The notes under the pieces: model-generated | The model's database searches: none | What the model was told of the DNA's origin: nothing | What the model saw: only the letters and a program-made list of their open reading frames with translations | Shown: positions 36,078 through 45,141 of the stretch, in pieces | Layout of the letters: each line of letters starts with the position of its first letter | Numbering within the stretch: position 1 is the first letter of the stretch | Position numbers and translations under genes: made by a program | Assembly: GCA_900552075.1 (NCBI GenBank) | Contig: URYL01000004.1 | Location: 1 to 64,000, forward strand | Source of the DNA: an uncultured Bacteroides sp. | Lineage (GTDB): Bacteria; Bacteroidota; Bacteroidia; Bacteroidales; Bacteroidaceae | Length of the DNA: 64,000 bases | Direction of reading: 5' to 3'

Positions 36078-36262
36078 CTCCGTAGTAGGACAATTCATCT
36101 TCCACGCCTACAAGAACAAACTGACCAAGGAACAACAAGACGAATGCAGCAAACTCATACAATAATACAAAATACAAATAGAAGAAACACCCTGTCGGCA
36201 GAACGAAATAAATTCACTATCTTTGCGCCATTGAACGGATTATCATAAAACTACATACACGC

Positions 36263-38080
36263 ATGAAAATAGAAGATAAACTGACGGCGTCCGTAATCAA
36301 CGGCGTGAAAGAGTTGTACGGGCAGGAAGTTCCCGCCAAGATGGTACAGCTGCAGAAGACCAAGAAAGAGTTTGAAGGCCACCTCACACTGGTTGTCTTC
36401 CCTTTCCTGAAAATGTCCAAGAAAGGTCCGGAACAGACCGCACAGGAAATTGGAGAGTACCTGAAGCAGCATGAGCCTGCCATTGCCAGCTACAACGTAA
36501 TCAAGGGATTTCTGAACCTGACCATCGCTTCGAGCGTATGGATTGACTTGCTGAACCGCATCCAGGCGGACAGTCAATGGGGTATCCAGAAAGCTGCTGA
36601 CAATGCGCCGCTGGTGATGATTGAATATTCTTCCCCAAACACCAACAAGCCGCTCCACTTGGGACATGTGCGCAACAACCTGCTGGGTAACGCGCTGGCC
36701 AACATCATGGCGGCCAACGGCAACAAGGTGGTGAAAACCAACATTGTAAACGACCGCGGCATCCACATTTGCAAGTCTATGCTGGCGTGGTTGAAATATG
36801 GTAACGGCGAGACTCCGGAATCATCCGGAAAGAAGGGTGACCACCTGATTGGCGATTACTACGTGGCGTTCGACAAGCACTACAAGGCGGAAGTGAAAGA
36901 ACTGATGGCAAAGTATGAAGCGGAAGGCATGAACGAGGAAGAAGCCAAGGCTCAGGCAGAAGCCAACTCTCCGCTGATGCTGGAAGCCCGCGAGATGCTC
37001 CGCAAATGGGAAGCCAACGACCCGGAAGTACGCGCGCTCTGGAAGAAGATGAACGACTGGGTATATGCCGGCTTTGATGAGACGTACAAGATGATGGGCG
37101 TCAGCTTCGACAAGATATATTACGAATCACAGACTTACCTGGAAGGAAAGGCCAAGGTATTGGAAGGACTGGAAAAAGGACTCTTCTACCGCAAGGAAGA
37201 CGGCTCTGTATGGGCTGACCTCACTCCGGAAGGGCTGGACCAGAAACTGCTGCTCCGTGCAGACGGTACTTCGGTCTACATGACACAGGACATCGGTACA
37301 GCCAAGCTGCGCTTCCAAGATTATCCCATCAACAAGATGATTTACGTGGTAGGTAACGAACAGAACTATCACTTCCAGGTGTTGTCTATCCTGCTCGACA
37401 AGCTGGGCTTCGAATGGGGCAAGGACCTGGTTCACTTCTCCTACGGTATGGTGGAACTGCCGGAAGGTAAGATGAAAAGCCGCGAAGGTACCGTAGTCGA
37501 TGCGGACGACCTGATGGAAGCCATGATTGAAACGGCCAAGGAAACCAGCAGCGAACTGGGTAAACTGGACGGACTGACAAAGGAAGAGGCCGATGACATC
37601 GCCCGTATCGTAGGACTGGGTGCCTTGAAGTATTTCATCCTGAAAGTGGATGCCCGCAAGAACATGACATTCAACCCGAAGGAATCCATCGACTTCAACG
37701 GAAATACGGGACCGTTCATCCAGTACACTTACGCACGGATCCAGTCTATCCTCCGCAAGGCCGCAGAAGCTGGTATCCAAATCCCGGCTGTGCTTCCGAC
37801 AGGCATCGAACTGAATACCAAGGAAGAAGCGCTGATTCAGATGCTGGCTGACTTCCCCAACGTGGTAAAACAGGCAGGTACGGACTACAATCCGTCTATC
37901 CTGGCCAACTATGCCTACGACTTGGTAAAGGAGTACAACCAATTCTATCACGACTTCAGCATTCTGCGTGAAGAGAACGAGGCTGTAAAGATTTTCCGTC
38001 TGGCATTGAGTCAGAACGTAGGAAAGATTGTCAAGCTGGCCATGGGCTTACTGGGCATCGAAGTACCTGAACGCATGTAA
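36263..38080 (+). CDS. argS: Arginyl-tRNA synthetase
   Basis: 605 residues, class I synthetase. The HIGH motif appears as PLHLGHVRNNLLG, the second signature as GKMKSREGTVVDADDL, and the C-terminal DALR anticodon-binding domain starts near TYARIQSILRKA. The N-terminal Add1 domain is also present. It attaches arginine to tRNA-Arg. TATCTTTG at 36218-36225 is a likely -7 box and a terminator follows, so it is a single-gene unit. Confidence 0.96.
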   Translation: MKIEDKLTASVINGVKELYGQEVPAKMVQLQKTKKEFEGHLTLVVFPFLKMSKKGPEQTAQEIGEYLKQHEPAIASYNVIKGFLNLTIASSVWIDLLNRIQADSQWGIQKAADNAPLVMIEYSSPNTNKPLHLGHVRNNLLGNALANIMAANGNKVVKTNIVNDRGIHICKSMLAWLKYGNGETPESSGKKGDHLIGDYYVAFDKHYKAEVKELMAKYEAEGMNEEEAKAQAEANSPLMLEAREMLRKWEANDPEVRALWKKMNDWVYAGFDETYKMMGVSFDKIYYESQTYLEGKAKVLEGLEKGLFYRKEDGSVWADLTPEGLDQKLLLRADGTSVYMTQDIGTAKLRFQDYPINKMIYVVGNEQNYHFQVLSILLDKLGFEWGKDLVHFSYGMVELPEGKMKSREGTVVDADDLMEAMIETAKETSSELGKLDGLTKEEADDIARIVGLGALKYFILKVDARKNMTFNPKESIDFNGNTGPFIQYTYARIQSILRKAAEAGIQIPAVLPTGIELNTKEEALIQMLADFPNVVKQAGTDYNPSILANYAYDLVKEYNQFYHDFSILREENEAVKIFRLALSQNVGKIVKLAMGLLGIEVPERM

Positions 38081-38095
38081 TTCATTTGAAAATAG

Positions 38096-38125
38096 CGGGT
38101 GGCAAGGGAGCCACCCGTCTTTTTA
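38096..38125 (+). terminator. Terminator after argS
   Basis: CGGGTGGC (38096-38103) pairs with GCCACCCG (38110-38117), followed by TCTTTTT. Confidence 0.85.
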
Positions 38126-38141
38126 ACCTCCTTATCTCTTT

Positions 38142-38771
38142 ATGGCGAAAAAAAAATTCTATGTAGTGTGGAAGGGTGTGAATCCGGGAGTATATGCTTC
38201 CTGGACCGACTGCCAGCTGCAAATCCAAGGATACAAAGGAGCCATCTATAAATCATTCGACACAGAAGAGGAAGCCGCACAGGCTTTTGCTACTCCCGTC
38301 CATGTATATTTACACCGCCACCGGAAACCAACGGTTCAAGAACCTTCCGCAAAACAGCTTCCGGAAAATTTCGATCTGAACTGCCTGGCAGTAGATGCGG
38401 CCTGCAGTGGAAACCCCGGCCCTATGGAATACCGCGGGGTATACCTGCTTACCGGACAGGAGATTTTCCATTTCGGACCGGTGTATGGCACCAACAACAT
38501 CGGAGAGTTCCTGGCCATCGTACACGGACTGGCACTGCTCAAACAGAAGCAACTGAACATGCCGCTCTATTCCGACAGCCGCAACGCACTCCTATGGGTG
38601 AAACAGAAGAAATGCAAAACCAAACTGGAACGCAATGCCCGAACCGAGCCCCTGTTCCAGCTGATTGAACGGGCGGAGAAATGGCTGAAGGAGAACACTT
38701 ACACCACTCCCCTGCGTAAATGGGAAACAGAATCATGGGGCGAAGTCCCCGCCGACTTCGGACGTAAATAA
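38142..38771 (+). CDS. rnhA: Ribonuclease H with viroplasmin-like N-terminal domain
   Basis: 209 residues. The N-terminal viroplasmin/HBD domain (KFYVVWKGVNPGVYASWTDC) binds RNA-DNA hybrids as in eukaryotic RNase H1. The RNase H fold follows, with catalytic Asp in VDAACSGNPGPME, Glu in NNIGEFLAI and Asp in PLYSDSRNAL. It removes RNA from hybrids. It starts 16 nt behind the argS terminator and lies 14 nt before the LTA-synthase-like gene. Confidence 0.9.
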   Translation: MAKKKFYVVWKGVNPGVYASWTDCQLQIQGYKGAIYKSFDTEEEAAQAFATPVHVYLHRHRKPTVQEPSAKQLPENFDLNCLAVDAACSGNPGPMEYRGVYLLTGQEIFHFGPVYGTNNIGEFLAIVHGLALLKQKQLNMPLYSDSRNALLWVKQKKCKTKLERNARTEPLFQLIERAEKWLKENTYTTPLRKWETESWGEVPADFGRK

Positions 38772-38785
38772 TCAGACCTAAACCA

Positions 38786-40615
38786 ATGAAAAAGAGACTT
38801 GCTTACCTGGGATGTATTTTTGCCGCTATTTTAGGCTATTTCCTGCTGCAGAAACCAATCTTCATGCTCTACAACGGAGCTTGTGAGAAAGGAGTATCTT
38901 TCATGGACTACCTGAAAGTGCTGTATCACGGCTTTACCCTCGACGCAGCCACCACGGGCTACCTTACTGCCCTTCCCTGGCTGATTATCCTGGTAAGCAT
39001 CTGGTTCCGCCGTTTCCCGCTGCGAAAAATCCTCGTGGGCTACTATGTGCTGATTGCGCTGGCCACCACCCTCGTCTTCATCGGCGACATGGCCTTGTAT
39101 CCGTTTTGGGGATTCAAGCTCGATGCCTCCATCTTCCTCTACATAGACTCCCCGAAAAATGCCATGGCCAGCGTGTCAGTCGGCTTTATCCTGATACGTT
39201 TGCTATGTATCCTGATATTGTCGGCCCTGCTCACGTGGGGACTGTATAAAATGACGCCAGCCCAACTCCCCCAAGTACCGCAGGTCCGCAAACGCCTCAC
39301 AGGCAGTCTGGTCACGATTCTGCTAGGAGGTATCCTCTTCATCATCATCCGAGGTGGTGTTACCGAATCGACCAGCAACGTGGGCCAGGCCTATTTCTGT
39401 GACAACGAATTCCTGAACCATTCGGCAGTCAATCCGGATTTCAGTCTACTGTCGTCCATCAGTAAAACAACCGACTTTTCCAAGCAATTCAATTTCTTTG
39501 ACGAAGAGAAACGGGCCAGCCTGTTCGACGGGTTGTATGCAGACACCGGAGAGAACACGGTATCCCTGCTGAACACACAACGCCCTAACGTACTGATTAT
39601 CCTGATGGAAAGCTTCGGAGGCGTGTTTGTGGAACCGTTGGGAGGACTCCCGGATGTCAGTCCCAACTTGAACCGGCTAAGTAAAGAGGGCGTGTTTTTC
39701 ACGAACTGTTACGCCAACAGTTTCCGTACCGACCGAGGTACAATCTGTACTTTCAGCGGCTACCAAAGCTTTCCTACCGTGTCGGTCATGAAATCACCGG
39801 CCAAGAGTCGCACCTTACCTTCCATTGCGGGAAAACTGCGGGAGCAAGGTTATGCCACTGACTTTCTGTACGGAGGAGACATCAACTTTACCAACATGAA
39901 GAGCTACCTGTTAGGCAGTGGTTACCAGCATCTCACGGCCGACGTGGATTTCAGCCTGGAAGAACGCCAGAATCCGTGGGGAGTGAACGATGACATCACT
40001 TTTGAATATCTCTACCAACAGATAAAAACACGCACTGGCAACCAGCCTTGGCACACGGCCTTTCTGACTCTCAGCAGCCACGAACCTTTCGAAGTGCCTT
40101 ACCATCGCCTGAACGAAAAAATCCCCAATGCCTTCGCCTTTACAGACGACTGCCTGGGGAAATTCATCGACAAGCTCAAGGCGCTTCCACAATGGAAGAA
40201 CCTGCTCATTGTCTGCCTGCCGGACCATGGCTTCTATTATCCGGAAGAGGGACTGGTGCACGACCCGCGCATCCATCACATCCCGATGCTCTGGCTGGGC
40301 GGTGCCGTAAAGCAACCCAGGGTCATCGACAAACTGATGAACCAAAGCGACATGGCTGCGACCCTGTTGGCACAGCTGGAGCTCAGCCACAAAGAATTCA
40401 ATTTCAGCCGCAACGTGCTGGGTAAGGATTACAAATACCCCTTTGCCTACTACACCTACAACAACGGCTTTGCCTTCTGCGACAGTACCGGTGTCACCCT
40501 GATTGATAACAACTCCGACAAGGCATTAATAGAATCCCCAGCTCCGAACGCACGACGCACAGAACTGGGGAAAGCGATTCTACAATCTTCTTACGATGAT
40601 TTGGGAGCGCGATAA
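38786..40615 (+). CDS. LTA synthase family sulfatase-like transferase
   Basis: 609 residues with five hydrophobic segments in the first about 190 and an extracytoplasmic alkaline-phosphatase-type domain. Key parts: NVLIILMESFGG (metal ligand), FRTDRGTICTFSGYQSF (probable Thr nucleophile) and CLPDHGFYYP (metal ligands). Family members transfer phosphoglycerol or phosphoethanolamine onto surface glycolipids. Bacteroidales lack lipoteichoic acid, so the acceptor here is unknown; a lipid or glycan head group is plausible. Confidence 0.87.
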   Translation: MKKRLAYLGCIFAAILGYFLLQKPIFMLYNGACEKGVSFMDYLKVLYHGFTLDAATTGYLTALPWLIILVSIWFRRFPLRKILVGYYVLIALATTLVFIGDMALYPFWGFKLDASIFLYIDSPKNAMASVSVGFILIRLLCILILSALLTWGLYKMTPAQLPQVPQVRKRLTGSLVTILLGGILFIIIRGGVTESTSNVGQAYFCDNEFLNHSAVNPDFSLLSSISKTTDFSKQFNFFDEEKRASLFDGLYADTGENTVSLLNTQRPNVLIILMESFGGVFVEPLGGLPDVSPNLNRLSKEGVFFTNCYANSFRTDRGTICTFSGYQSFPTVSVMKSPAKSRTLPSIAGKLREQGYATDFLYGGDINFTNMKSYLLGSGYQHLTADVDFSLEERQNPWGVNDDITFEYLYQQIKTRTGNQPWHTAFLTLSSHEPFEVPYHRLNEKIPNAFAFTDDCLGKFIDKLKALPQWKNLLIVCLPDHGFYYPEEGLVHDPRIHHIPMLWLGGAVKQPRVIDKLMNQSDMAATLLAQLELSHKEFNFSRNVLGKDYKYPFAYYTYNNGFAFCDSTGVTLIDNNSDKALIESPAPNARRTELGKAILQSSYDDLGAR

Positions 40616-40619
40616 CACA

Positions 40620-41267
40620 TTACTCCACAAACATCACTTTCGATGCATCACGAGGCTTGGCAGCCGGCGATTCATCCGGATATCCGAAGGCAATGCAATA
40701 CAACAGGTCATAGCCTTCGGGAATGTTCAGACGTTTCAGGTATTCTGCGGCTCCGGGATCGGTCTTCATGAAACGTATGGGACCACCCAGACAGCAGGAA
40801 CCGATGCCCATAGACCAGGCAGAAAGAATCATGTTCTCACCCAACAGCCCACAATCCACTTGTGAGAAATCGTAGGCAGTGTCGTTGGCAATAAACACCA
40901 CCGTCGGTGCATTGCGGAACATATTCCGGAAATTCGGATCGTCCGCCACTTTCGGGTTGGCTTTCTTATACACCTCCGTCAGACCATTGATGAATTCCGG
41001 ATTGTCTACTACTCGGATTGCCCATGATTGTTTGTTCTGTCCGTTAGGCGCATTAATACCACAATTCAGAATCACCTGCATCGTATCCCGGTTTACCGGT
41101 TGCGGCAGATACTTCCGTACACTGCGGCGTGCCATAATGGTCTCGATTACTTGATTGGTACTGTCTGCCTCGTTCCCGGCAGCCGGCTGTGCTTGTTTAG
41201 CCTGACCGCCACAGCTGGAAAGACAGAGTAAACCTGCCCCCAGCATCGAATAAATCATCTTTTTCAT
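40620..41267 (-). CDS. Nitroreductase family lipoprotein
   Basis: 215 residues. A signal peptide with lipobox LCLSSC predicts a lipid-anchored protein; the rest is an FMN nitroreductase fold (ETIMARRSVRKYLPQPV at the start, GIGSCCLGGPIRFM near the FMN site). Periplasmic nitroreductase-like lipoproteins are common in Bacteroides, but their substrates are not known. It converges on the LTA-synthase-like gene with a 4-nt gap. Confidence 0.85.
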   Translation of the reverse strand: MKKMIYSMLGAGLLCLSSCGGQAKQAQPAAGNEADSTNQVIETIMARRSVRKYLPQPVNRDTMQVILNCGINAPNGQNKQSWAIRVVDNPEFINGLTEVYKKANPKVADDPNFRNMFRNAPTVVFIANDTAYDFSQVDCGLLGENMILSAWSMGIGSCCLGGPIRFMKTDPGAAEYLKRLNIPEGYDLLYCIAFGYPDESPAAKPRDASKVMFVE

Positions 41268-41403
41268 ACGCTTTATCTTTGATTAGCTCAATCTTCAATT
41301 TCTTTCGTTTTTCTTCCCCACAACAGCTGTCAGAACAGCCGCTCTTCCTCTTCTCCCGGCGACAAGTTTCCCACTATCCCTGCCGCTATTCAACCAAATA
41401 TAA

Positions 41404-41436
41404 CAAAAAAAGCGGTCCCCCGAAGGAAACCGCTTT
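41404..41436 (-). terminator. Terminator after pckA
   Basis: AAAGCGGT (41409-41416) pairs with ACCGCTTT (41429-41436), with a minus-strand T-run. Confidence 0.85.
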
Positions 41437-41462
41437 CATATTTAAGAATTTGTAAGTCAGAA

Positions 41463-43070
41463 TTACAATTTCGGACCAGCAGCAACCAAAGCTTTACCAG
41501 CTTCGTTACCTGTGAATTTAACGAAGTTCTTGATGAAACGACTAGCCAAATCTTTAGCTTTTTCTTCCCACTTGCAAGCGCAATCGTAAGTGTCACGCGG
41601 ATCCAGAATCTTCGGATCAACACCCGGCAATTCAGTAGGAACAACGAAGTTGAAGTAAGGAATAGTCTTAGTCGGAGCTTTTTCGATAGAACCATCCAAG
41701 ATAGCGTCGATGATACCACGAGTATCACGGATAGAAATACGTTTGCCAGTTCCGTTCCAACCAGTGTTCACCAAATATGCTTTTGCACCAGTCATCTTCA
41801 TCTTCTTAACCAATTCTTCTGCATATTTAGTCGGGTGCAATGACAAGAAAGCAGCACCGAAGCAAGCAGAGAATGTCGGAGTCGGTTCAGTGATACCACG
41901 TTCTGTACCAGCCAATTTTGCGGTAAAGCCTGACAAGAAGTAGTACTGAGCTTGTTCTTCGTTCAGGATAGATACTGGAGGCAATACACCAAATGCATCA
42001 GCAGACAAGAAGATAACTTGTTTTGCGTGAGGACCTTTAGAAATCGGCTTAACGATGTTTTCAATGTGGTAGATAGGATAAGAAACACGAGTATTTTCAG
42101 TTACGCTCTTATCAGCGAAGTCAATCTTACCGTTAGCATCTACTGTTACGTTTTCCAGCAGAGCATCACGCTTGATAGCATTGTAGATATCCGGTTCAGA
42201 TTCTTTATCCAAGTTGATAACCTTAGCGTAGCAACCACCTTCGTAGTTGAATACACCTTCGTTATCCCATCCGTGTTCGTCATCACCAATCAACAGACGT
42301 TTCGGGTCAGTAGACAAAGTTGTCTTACCTGTACCAGACAGACCGAAGAAGATAGCTGAACTCTTGCCTTCCTTGTCTGTGTTGGCAGAACAGTGCATAG
42401 AAGCGATACCACGCAACGGGTTCAAGTAGTTCATGATAGAGAAAATACCCTTCTTCATTTCACCACCATACCAAGTATTCAGAATAACTTGTTCATTAGT
42501 CTTCAAGTTAAATACAGTAGCTGTTTCAGAGTTCAAGCCCAGTTCCTTGTAGTTGTCAACCTTAGCCTTGGCAGCGTTGAATGATACGAAGTCTGGTTCA
42601 CCGTAGTTTTCCAATTCTTCAGCTGTCGGACGGATAAACATGTTAGTCACAAAATGTGCCTGCCATGCTACTTCCATAATGAAACGAACCTTCAGACGAG
42701 TTGCAGCGTTGGCACCGCAGAAAGTATCAACAACGAACAGACGTTTGTTAGACAATTCCTTAACAGCTTTAGCCTTCAAGTCAGCCCATGCAGCTTCAGA
42801 GCAAGGTTTGTTGTCGTTCTTATATTCATCAGAAGTCCACCATACAGTATTTTCACTAGCTTCATTCTTTACGAAGAATTTATCTTTAGGAGAACGACCA
42901 GTGTAGATACCAGTCATTACGTTTACAGCACCCAGTTCAGTTACCTGACCTTTTTCATAACCTTCCAGACCAGCTTTTGTTTCTTCAGCGAACAATACGT
43001 CGTAAGAAGGATTGTGTACGATTTCTACGGTTCCAGTGATACCGTACTTAGTAAGATCTAATTTTGCCAT
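41463..43070 (-). CDS. pckA: Phosphoenolpyruvate carboxykinase (ATP)
   Basis: 535 residues. The phosphate loop GLSGTGKTTLS and the kinase-2 segment LIGDDEHGWDNEGVFN are clear, as are YTGRSPKDKF and the C-terminal DTYDCACKWEEKA. In Bacteroides this enzyme usually works in the carboxylating direction, fixing CO2 into oxaloacetate on the way to succinate and propionate. Codon use is highly biased. A TACTTTTG box on the minus strand at 43193-43186 may be its -7 element. Confidence 0.97.
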   Translation of the reverse strand: MAKLDLTKYGITGTVEIVHNPSYDVLFAEETKAGLEGYEKGQVTELGAVNVMTGIYTGRSPKDKFFVKNEASENTVWWTSDEYKNDNKPCSEAAWADLKAKAVKELSNKRLFVVDTFCGANAATRLKVRFIMEVAWQAHFVTNMFIRPTAEELENYGEPDFVSFNAAKAKVDNYKELGLNSETATVFNLKTNEQVILNTWYGGEMKKGIFSIMNYLNPLRGIASMHCSANTDKEGKSSAIFFGLSGTGKTTLSTDPKRLLIGDDEHGWDNEGVFNYEGGCYAKVINLDKESEPDIYNAIKRDALLENVTVDANGKIDFADKSVTENTRVSYPIYHIENIVKPISKGPHAKQVIFLSADAFGVLPPVSILNEEQAQYYFLSGFTAKLAGTERGITEPTPTFSACFGAAFLSLHPTKYAEELVKKMKMTGAKAYLVNTGWNGTGKRISIRDTRGIIDAILDGSIEKAPTKTIPYFNFVVPTELPGVDPKILDPRDTYDCACKWEEKAKDLASRFIKNFVKFTGNEAGKALVAAGPKL

Positions 43071-43361
43071 TGTTCAAATGATTAATTTGGTTATTATATC
43101 AAATGTTTATTCTTTTTCTCTACCTCACTAAACGCCTAACCTATCTTCATTTCTGCTCTTCAACATCTCTTTGTTTTAGGCGCTACAAAAGTAGTAGTTA
43201 TTTTTTATTCAAAGAATTTATTACAGAAAAAAATCCGTAATCATTTAAAGATTTATACTTGTATAACAAATTTGCCAAATCTACATTACAAATCAATTTT
43301 ATTTTGTTTCTTTGCAGGCCGAAAAACTAGATATATAACCCCTAAGCACCTGAAAATGTTT

Positions 43362-44015
43362 ATGAAAATAATCAACTTTAACCAAACCAACACCCTCTTC
43401 AACCAGTTCCTTTCCGAAATCCGTAACGTGCACGTACAAGGCGATTCGCTCCGTTTCCGTCGGAACATGGAACGGGTAGGAGAAATCATGGCCTACGAAA
43501 TCAGTCGTACACTCCCCTATCATCCGGTTTCAATACAGACTCCATTAGCCACAGCCATAGAAAACATACCTGCCGAACAGCCGGTGGTAGCCACCATCCT
43601 CCGTGCCGGTCTGCCGCTGCATCAGGGCTTTCTCAACTATTTTGACCATGCCGAAAACGCCTTCGTGTCAGCTTATCGCAAATACATCGATGAAGATAAT
43701 TTCGACATTCATATCGAATATATCGCTTCCCCACGACTGGACGGCAAAATTCTGATTCTCACCGACCCGATGCTGGCTACCGGCAGTTCCATGGAATTGG
43801 CCTACGAAGCCTTACTAACCAAAGGAGAACCCGCACACATACATATCGCTTCTGTTATTGCCAGCCGTCAGGCCATCGAACATATCAAGAAAGTATTTCC
43901 TGCGGAAAAGACCACAGTATGGTGCGGCGCTATCGATCCGGAACTGAACGCACACTCGTACATCGTACCGGGACTGGGCGATGCTGGCGATTTGTGCTAT
44001 GGAGAAAAAGAATAA
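43362..44015 (+). CDS. upp: Uracil phosphoribosyltransferase
   Basis: 217 residues from the ATG at 43362; longer in-frame starts would add a tail not seen in the family. The PRPP-binding motif is ILTDPMLATGSSM, and uracil binding involves the C-terminal YIVPGLGDAGD. It salvages uracil to UMP. The gene is divergent from pckA with a 291-nt spacer that holds no other gene. Confidence 0.94.
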   Translation: MKIINFNQTNTLFNQFLSEIRNVHVQGDSLRFRRNMERVGEIMAYEISRTLPYHPVSIQTPLATAIENIPAEQPVVATILRAGLPLHQGFLNYFDHAENAFVSAYRKYIDEDNFDIHIEYIASPRLDGKILILTDPMLATGSSMELAYEALLTKGEPAHIHIASVIASRQAIEHIKKVFPAEKTTVWCGAIDPELNAHSYIVPGLGDAGDLCYGEKE

Positions 44016-44035
44016 ACCAATTTTTGGTTACAGCT

Positions 44036-44083
44036 AAAAAAACATCCCCGCCACAAGCAACTGTTGCAGCGGGGATATTTTTT
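44036..44083. terminator. Bidirectional terminator between upp and korB
   Basis: ATCCCCGC (44044-44051) pairs with GCGGGGAT (44069-44076), with A- and T-runs outside. Confidence 0.85.
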
Positions 44084-44097
44084 ATGATTTGATTTTG

Positions 44098-45108
44098 TCA
44101 TTTAATCTCCCACGTATCGTTCGTTTCAAGCAACTCGGCAAACGTGTGGTATTTCTTCTTGGCTGAGACCTCCTCTATCTGGGCTTCCACCGCTGCATCG
44201 TAGGTCGGTGCTTCCACGTCGCGGATTACCCCCAAAGCTATCGGGAAGTCCGGACCTTCCATCAAGGCCAGCTTCAACTGCAAGGTATGGTCCTCACAAT
44301 GGGCATCGTGTACCAGAATGTCTTTCTCGGTCACACCATTTTCTCCCAGCTTCACCACTTTCAGACCGAAGCCTTCCTGCATCAGACCGTATTCCTTGTT
44401 CGGACCGAACAGCATCGGCTTGCCATGCTCCAAATAGATTGCATTGCGTTCACGGTCTTCCTTCTTGGCCACGGCATTATGCGTACCATCGTTGAAGATG
44501 ACGCAGTTCTGCAACACTTCCACCACCGACGTACCTTTGTGACGGGCTGCAGCTTTCAGCACTTCGACGGAAGGACCACCGTCAACTGCCGCACAACGGG
44601 CAAAGAAACGTCCACGGGCCCCGAAGCAGAGTTCTGCCGGACGGAAAGGATCCTCCACTGTCCCGTAAGGGGAAGATTTGCTCACGAAACCACGAGCCGA
44701 AGTCGGTGAGTACTGTCCCTTGGTCAATCCGTAGATGCGGTTGTTCAACAACACGATATTGATATCTACATTACGGCGGATGGCGTGGATAAAATGGTTA
44801 CCCCCGATAGCCAGTCCGTCACCGTCACCGGAAATCTGCCAGATGGTCAAGTTCGGATTGGCTACTTTAGCTCCCGTAGCAATGGCTGCCGCACGCCCGT
44901 GAATGGTGTGCATGCCGTACGTATTCATGTAATAAGGTAAACGCGAAGAACATCCGATACCGGAAATCACCGCAATTTCATGGGGTGGTACCCCCAGTTC
45001 GGCCAGGGCCTTGTGAAAAGAATTCAAGAAAGCGTGGTCGCCGCAACCCGGACACCAGCGAGGTTGTCCGGACTTATAATCTGCTGCCGTATATTTTGTT
45101 TCACTCAT
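44098..45108 (-). CDS. korB: 2-oxoglutarate:ferredoxin oxidoreductase, beta subunit
   Basis: 336 residues. It starts with the cluster-binding region PRWCPGCGDHAFLN and has the TPP-binding motif ISGDGDGLAIGGNHFIHAIR followed by NNRIYGLTKGQ. With KorA it oxidatively decarboxylates 2-oxoglutarate (or a related 2-oxoacid) to the CoA ester and reduces ferredoxin. The substrate is assigned by similarity only. It lies 33 nt behind korA. Confidence 0.93.
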   Translation of the reverse strand: MSETKYTAADYKSGQPRWCPGCGDHAFLNSFHKALAELGVPPHEIAVISGIGCSSRLPYYMNTYGMHTIHGRAAAIATGAKVANPNLTIWQISGDGDGLAIGGNHFIHAIRRNVDINIVLLNNRIYGLTKGQYSPTSARGFVSKSSPYGTVEDPFRPAELCFGARGRFFARCAAVDGGPSVEVLKAAARHKGTSVVEVLQNCVIFNDGTHNAVAKKEDRERNAIYLEHGKPMLFGPNKEYGLMQEGFGLKVVKLGENGVTEKDILVHDAHCEDHTLQLKLALMEGPDFPIALGVIRDVEAPTYDAAVEAQIEEVSAKKKYHTFAELLETNDTWEIK

Positions 45109-45141
45109 GATTATTCCTCCAGAATATTTATTGATGAATCA

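Noticed and set aside
35983..36165. 60-residue frame at the end of the membrane AraC gene
   Set aside because: The first half overlaps the AraC gene in another frame; only the last part looks protein-like and is reported as a possible remnant, not a gene.
36180..36262. T-box or other riboswitch upstream of argS
   Set aside because: The leader is too short and has no T-box sequence; only a -7 promoter box is seen.
37127..37951. 274-residue minus-strand frame inside argS
   Set aside because: Antisense to a complete argS; no family features.
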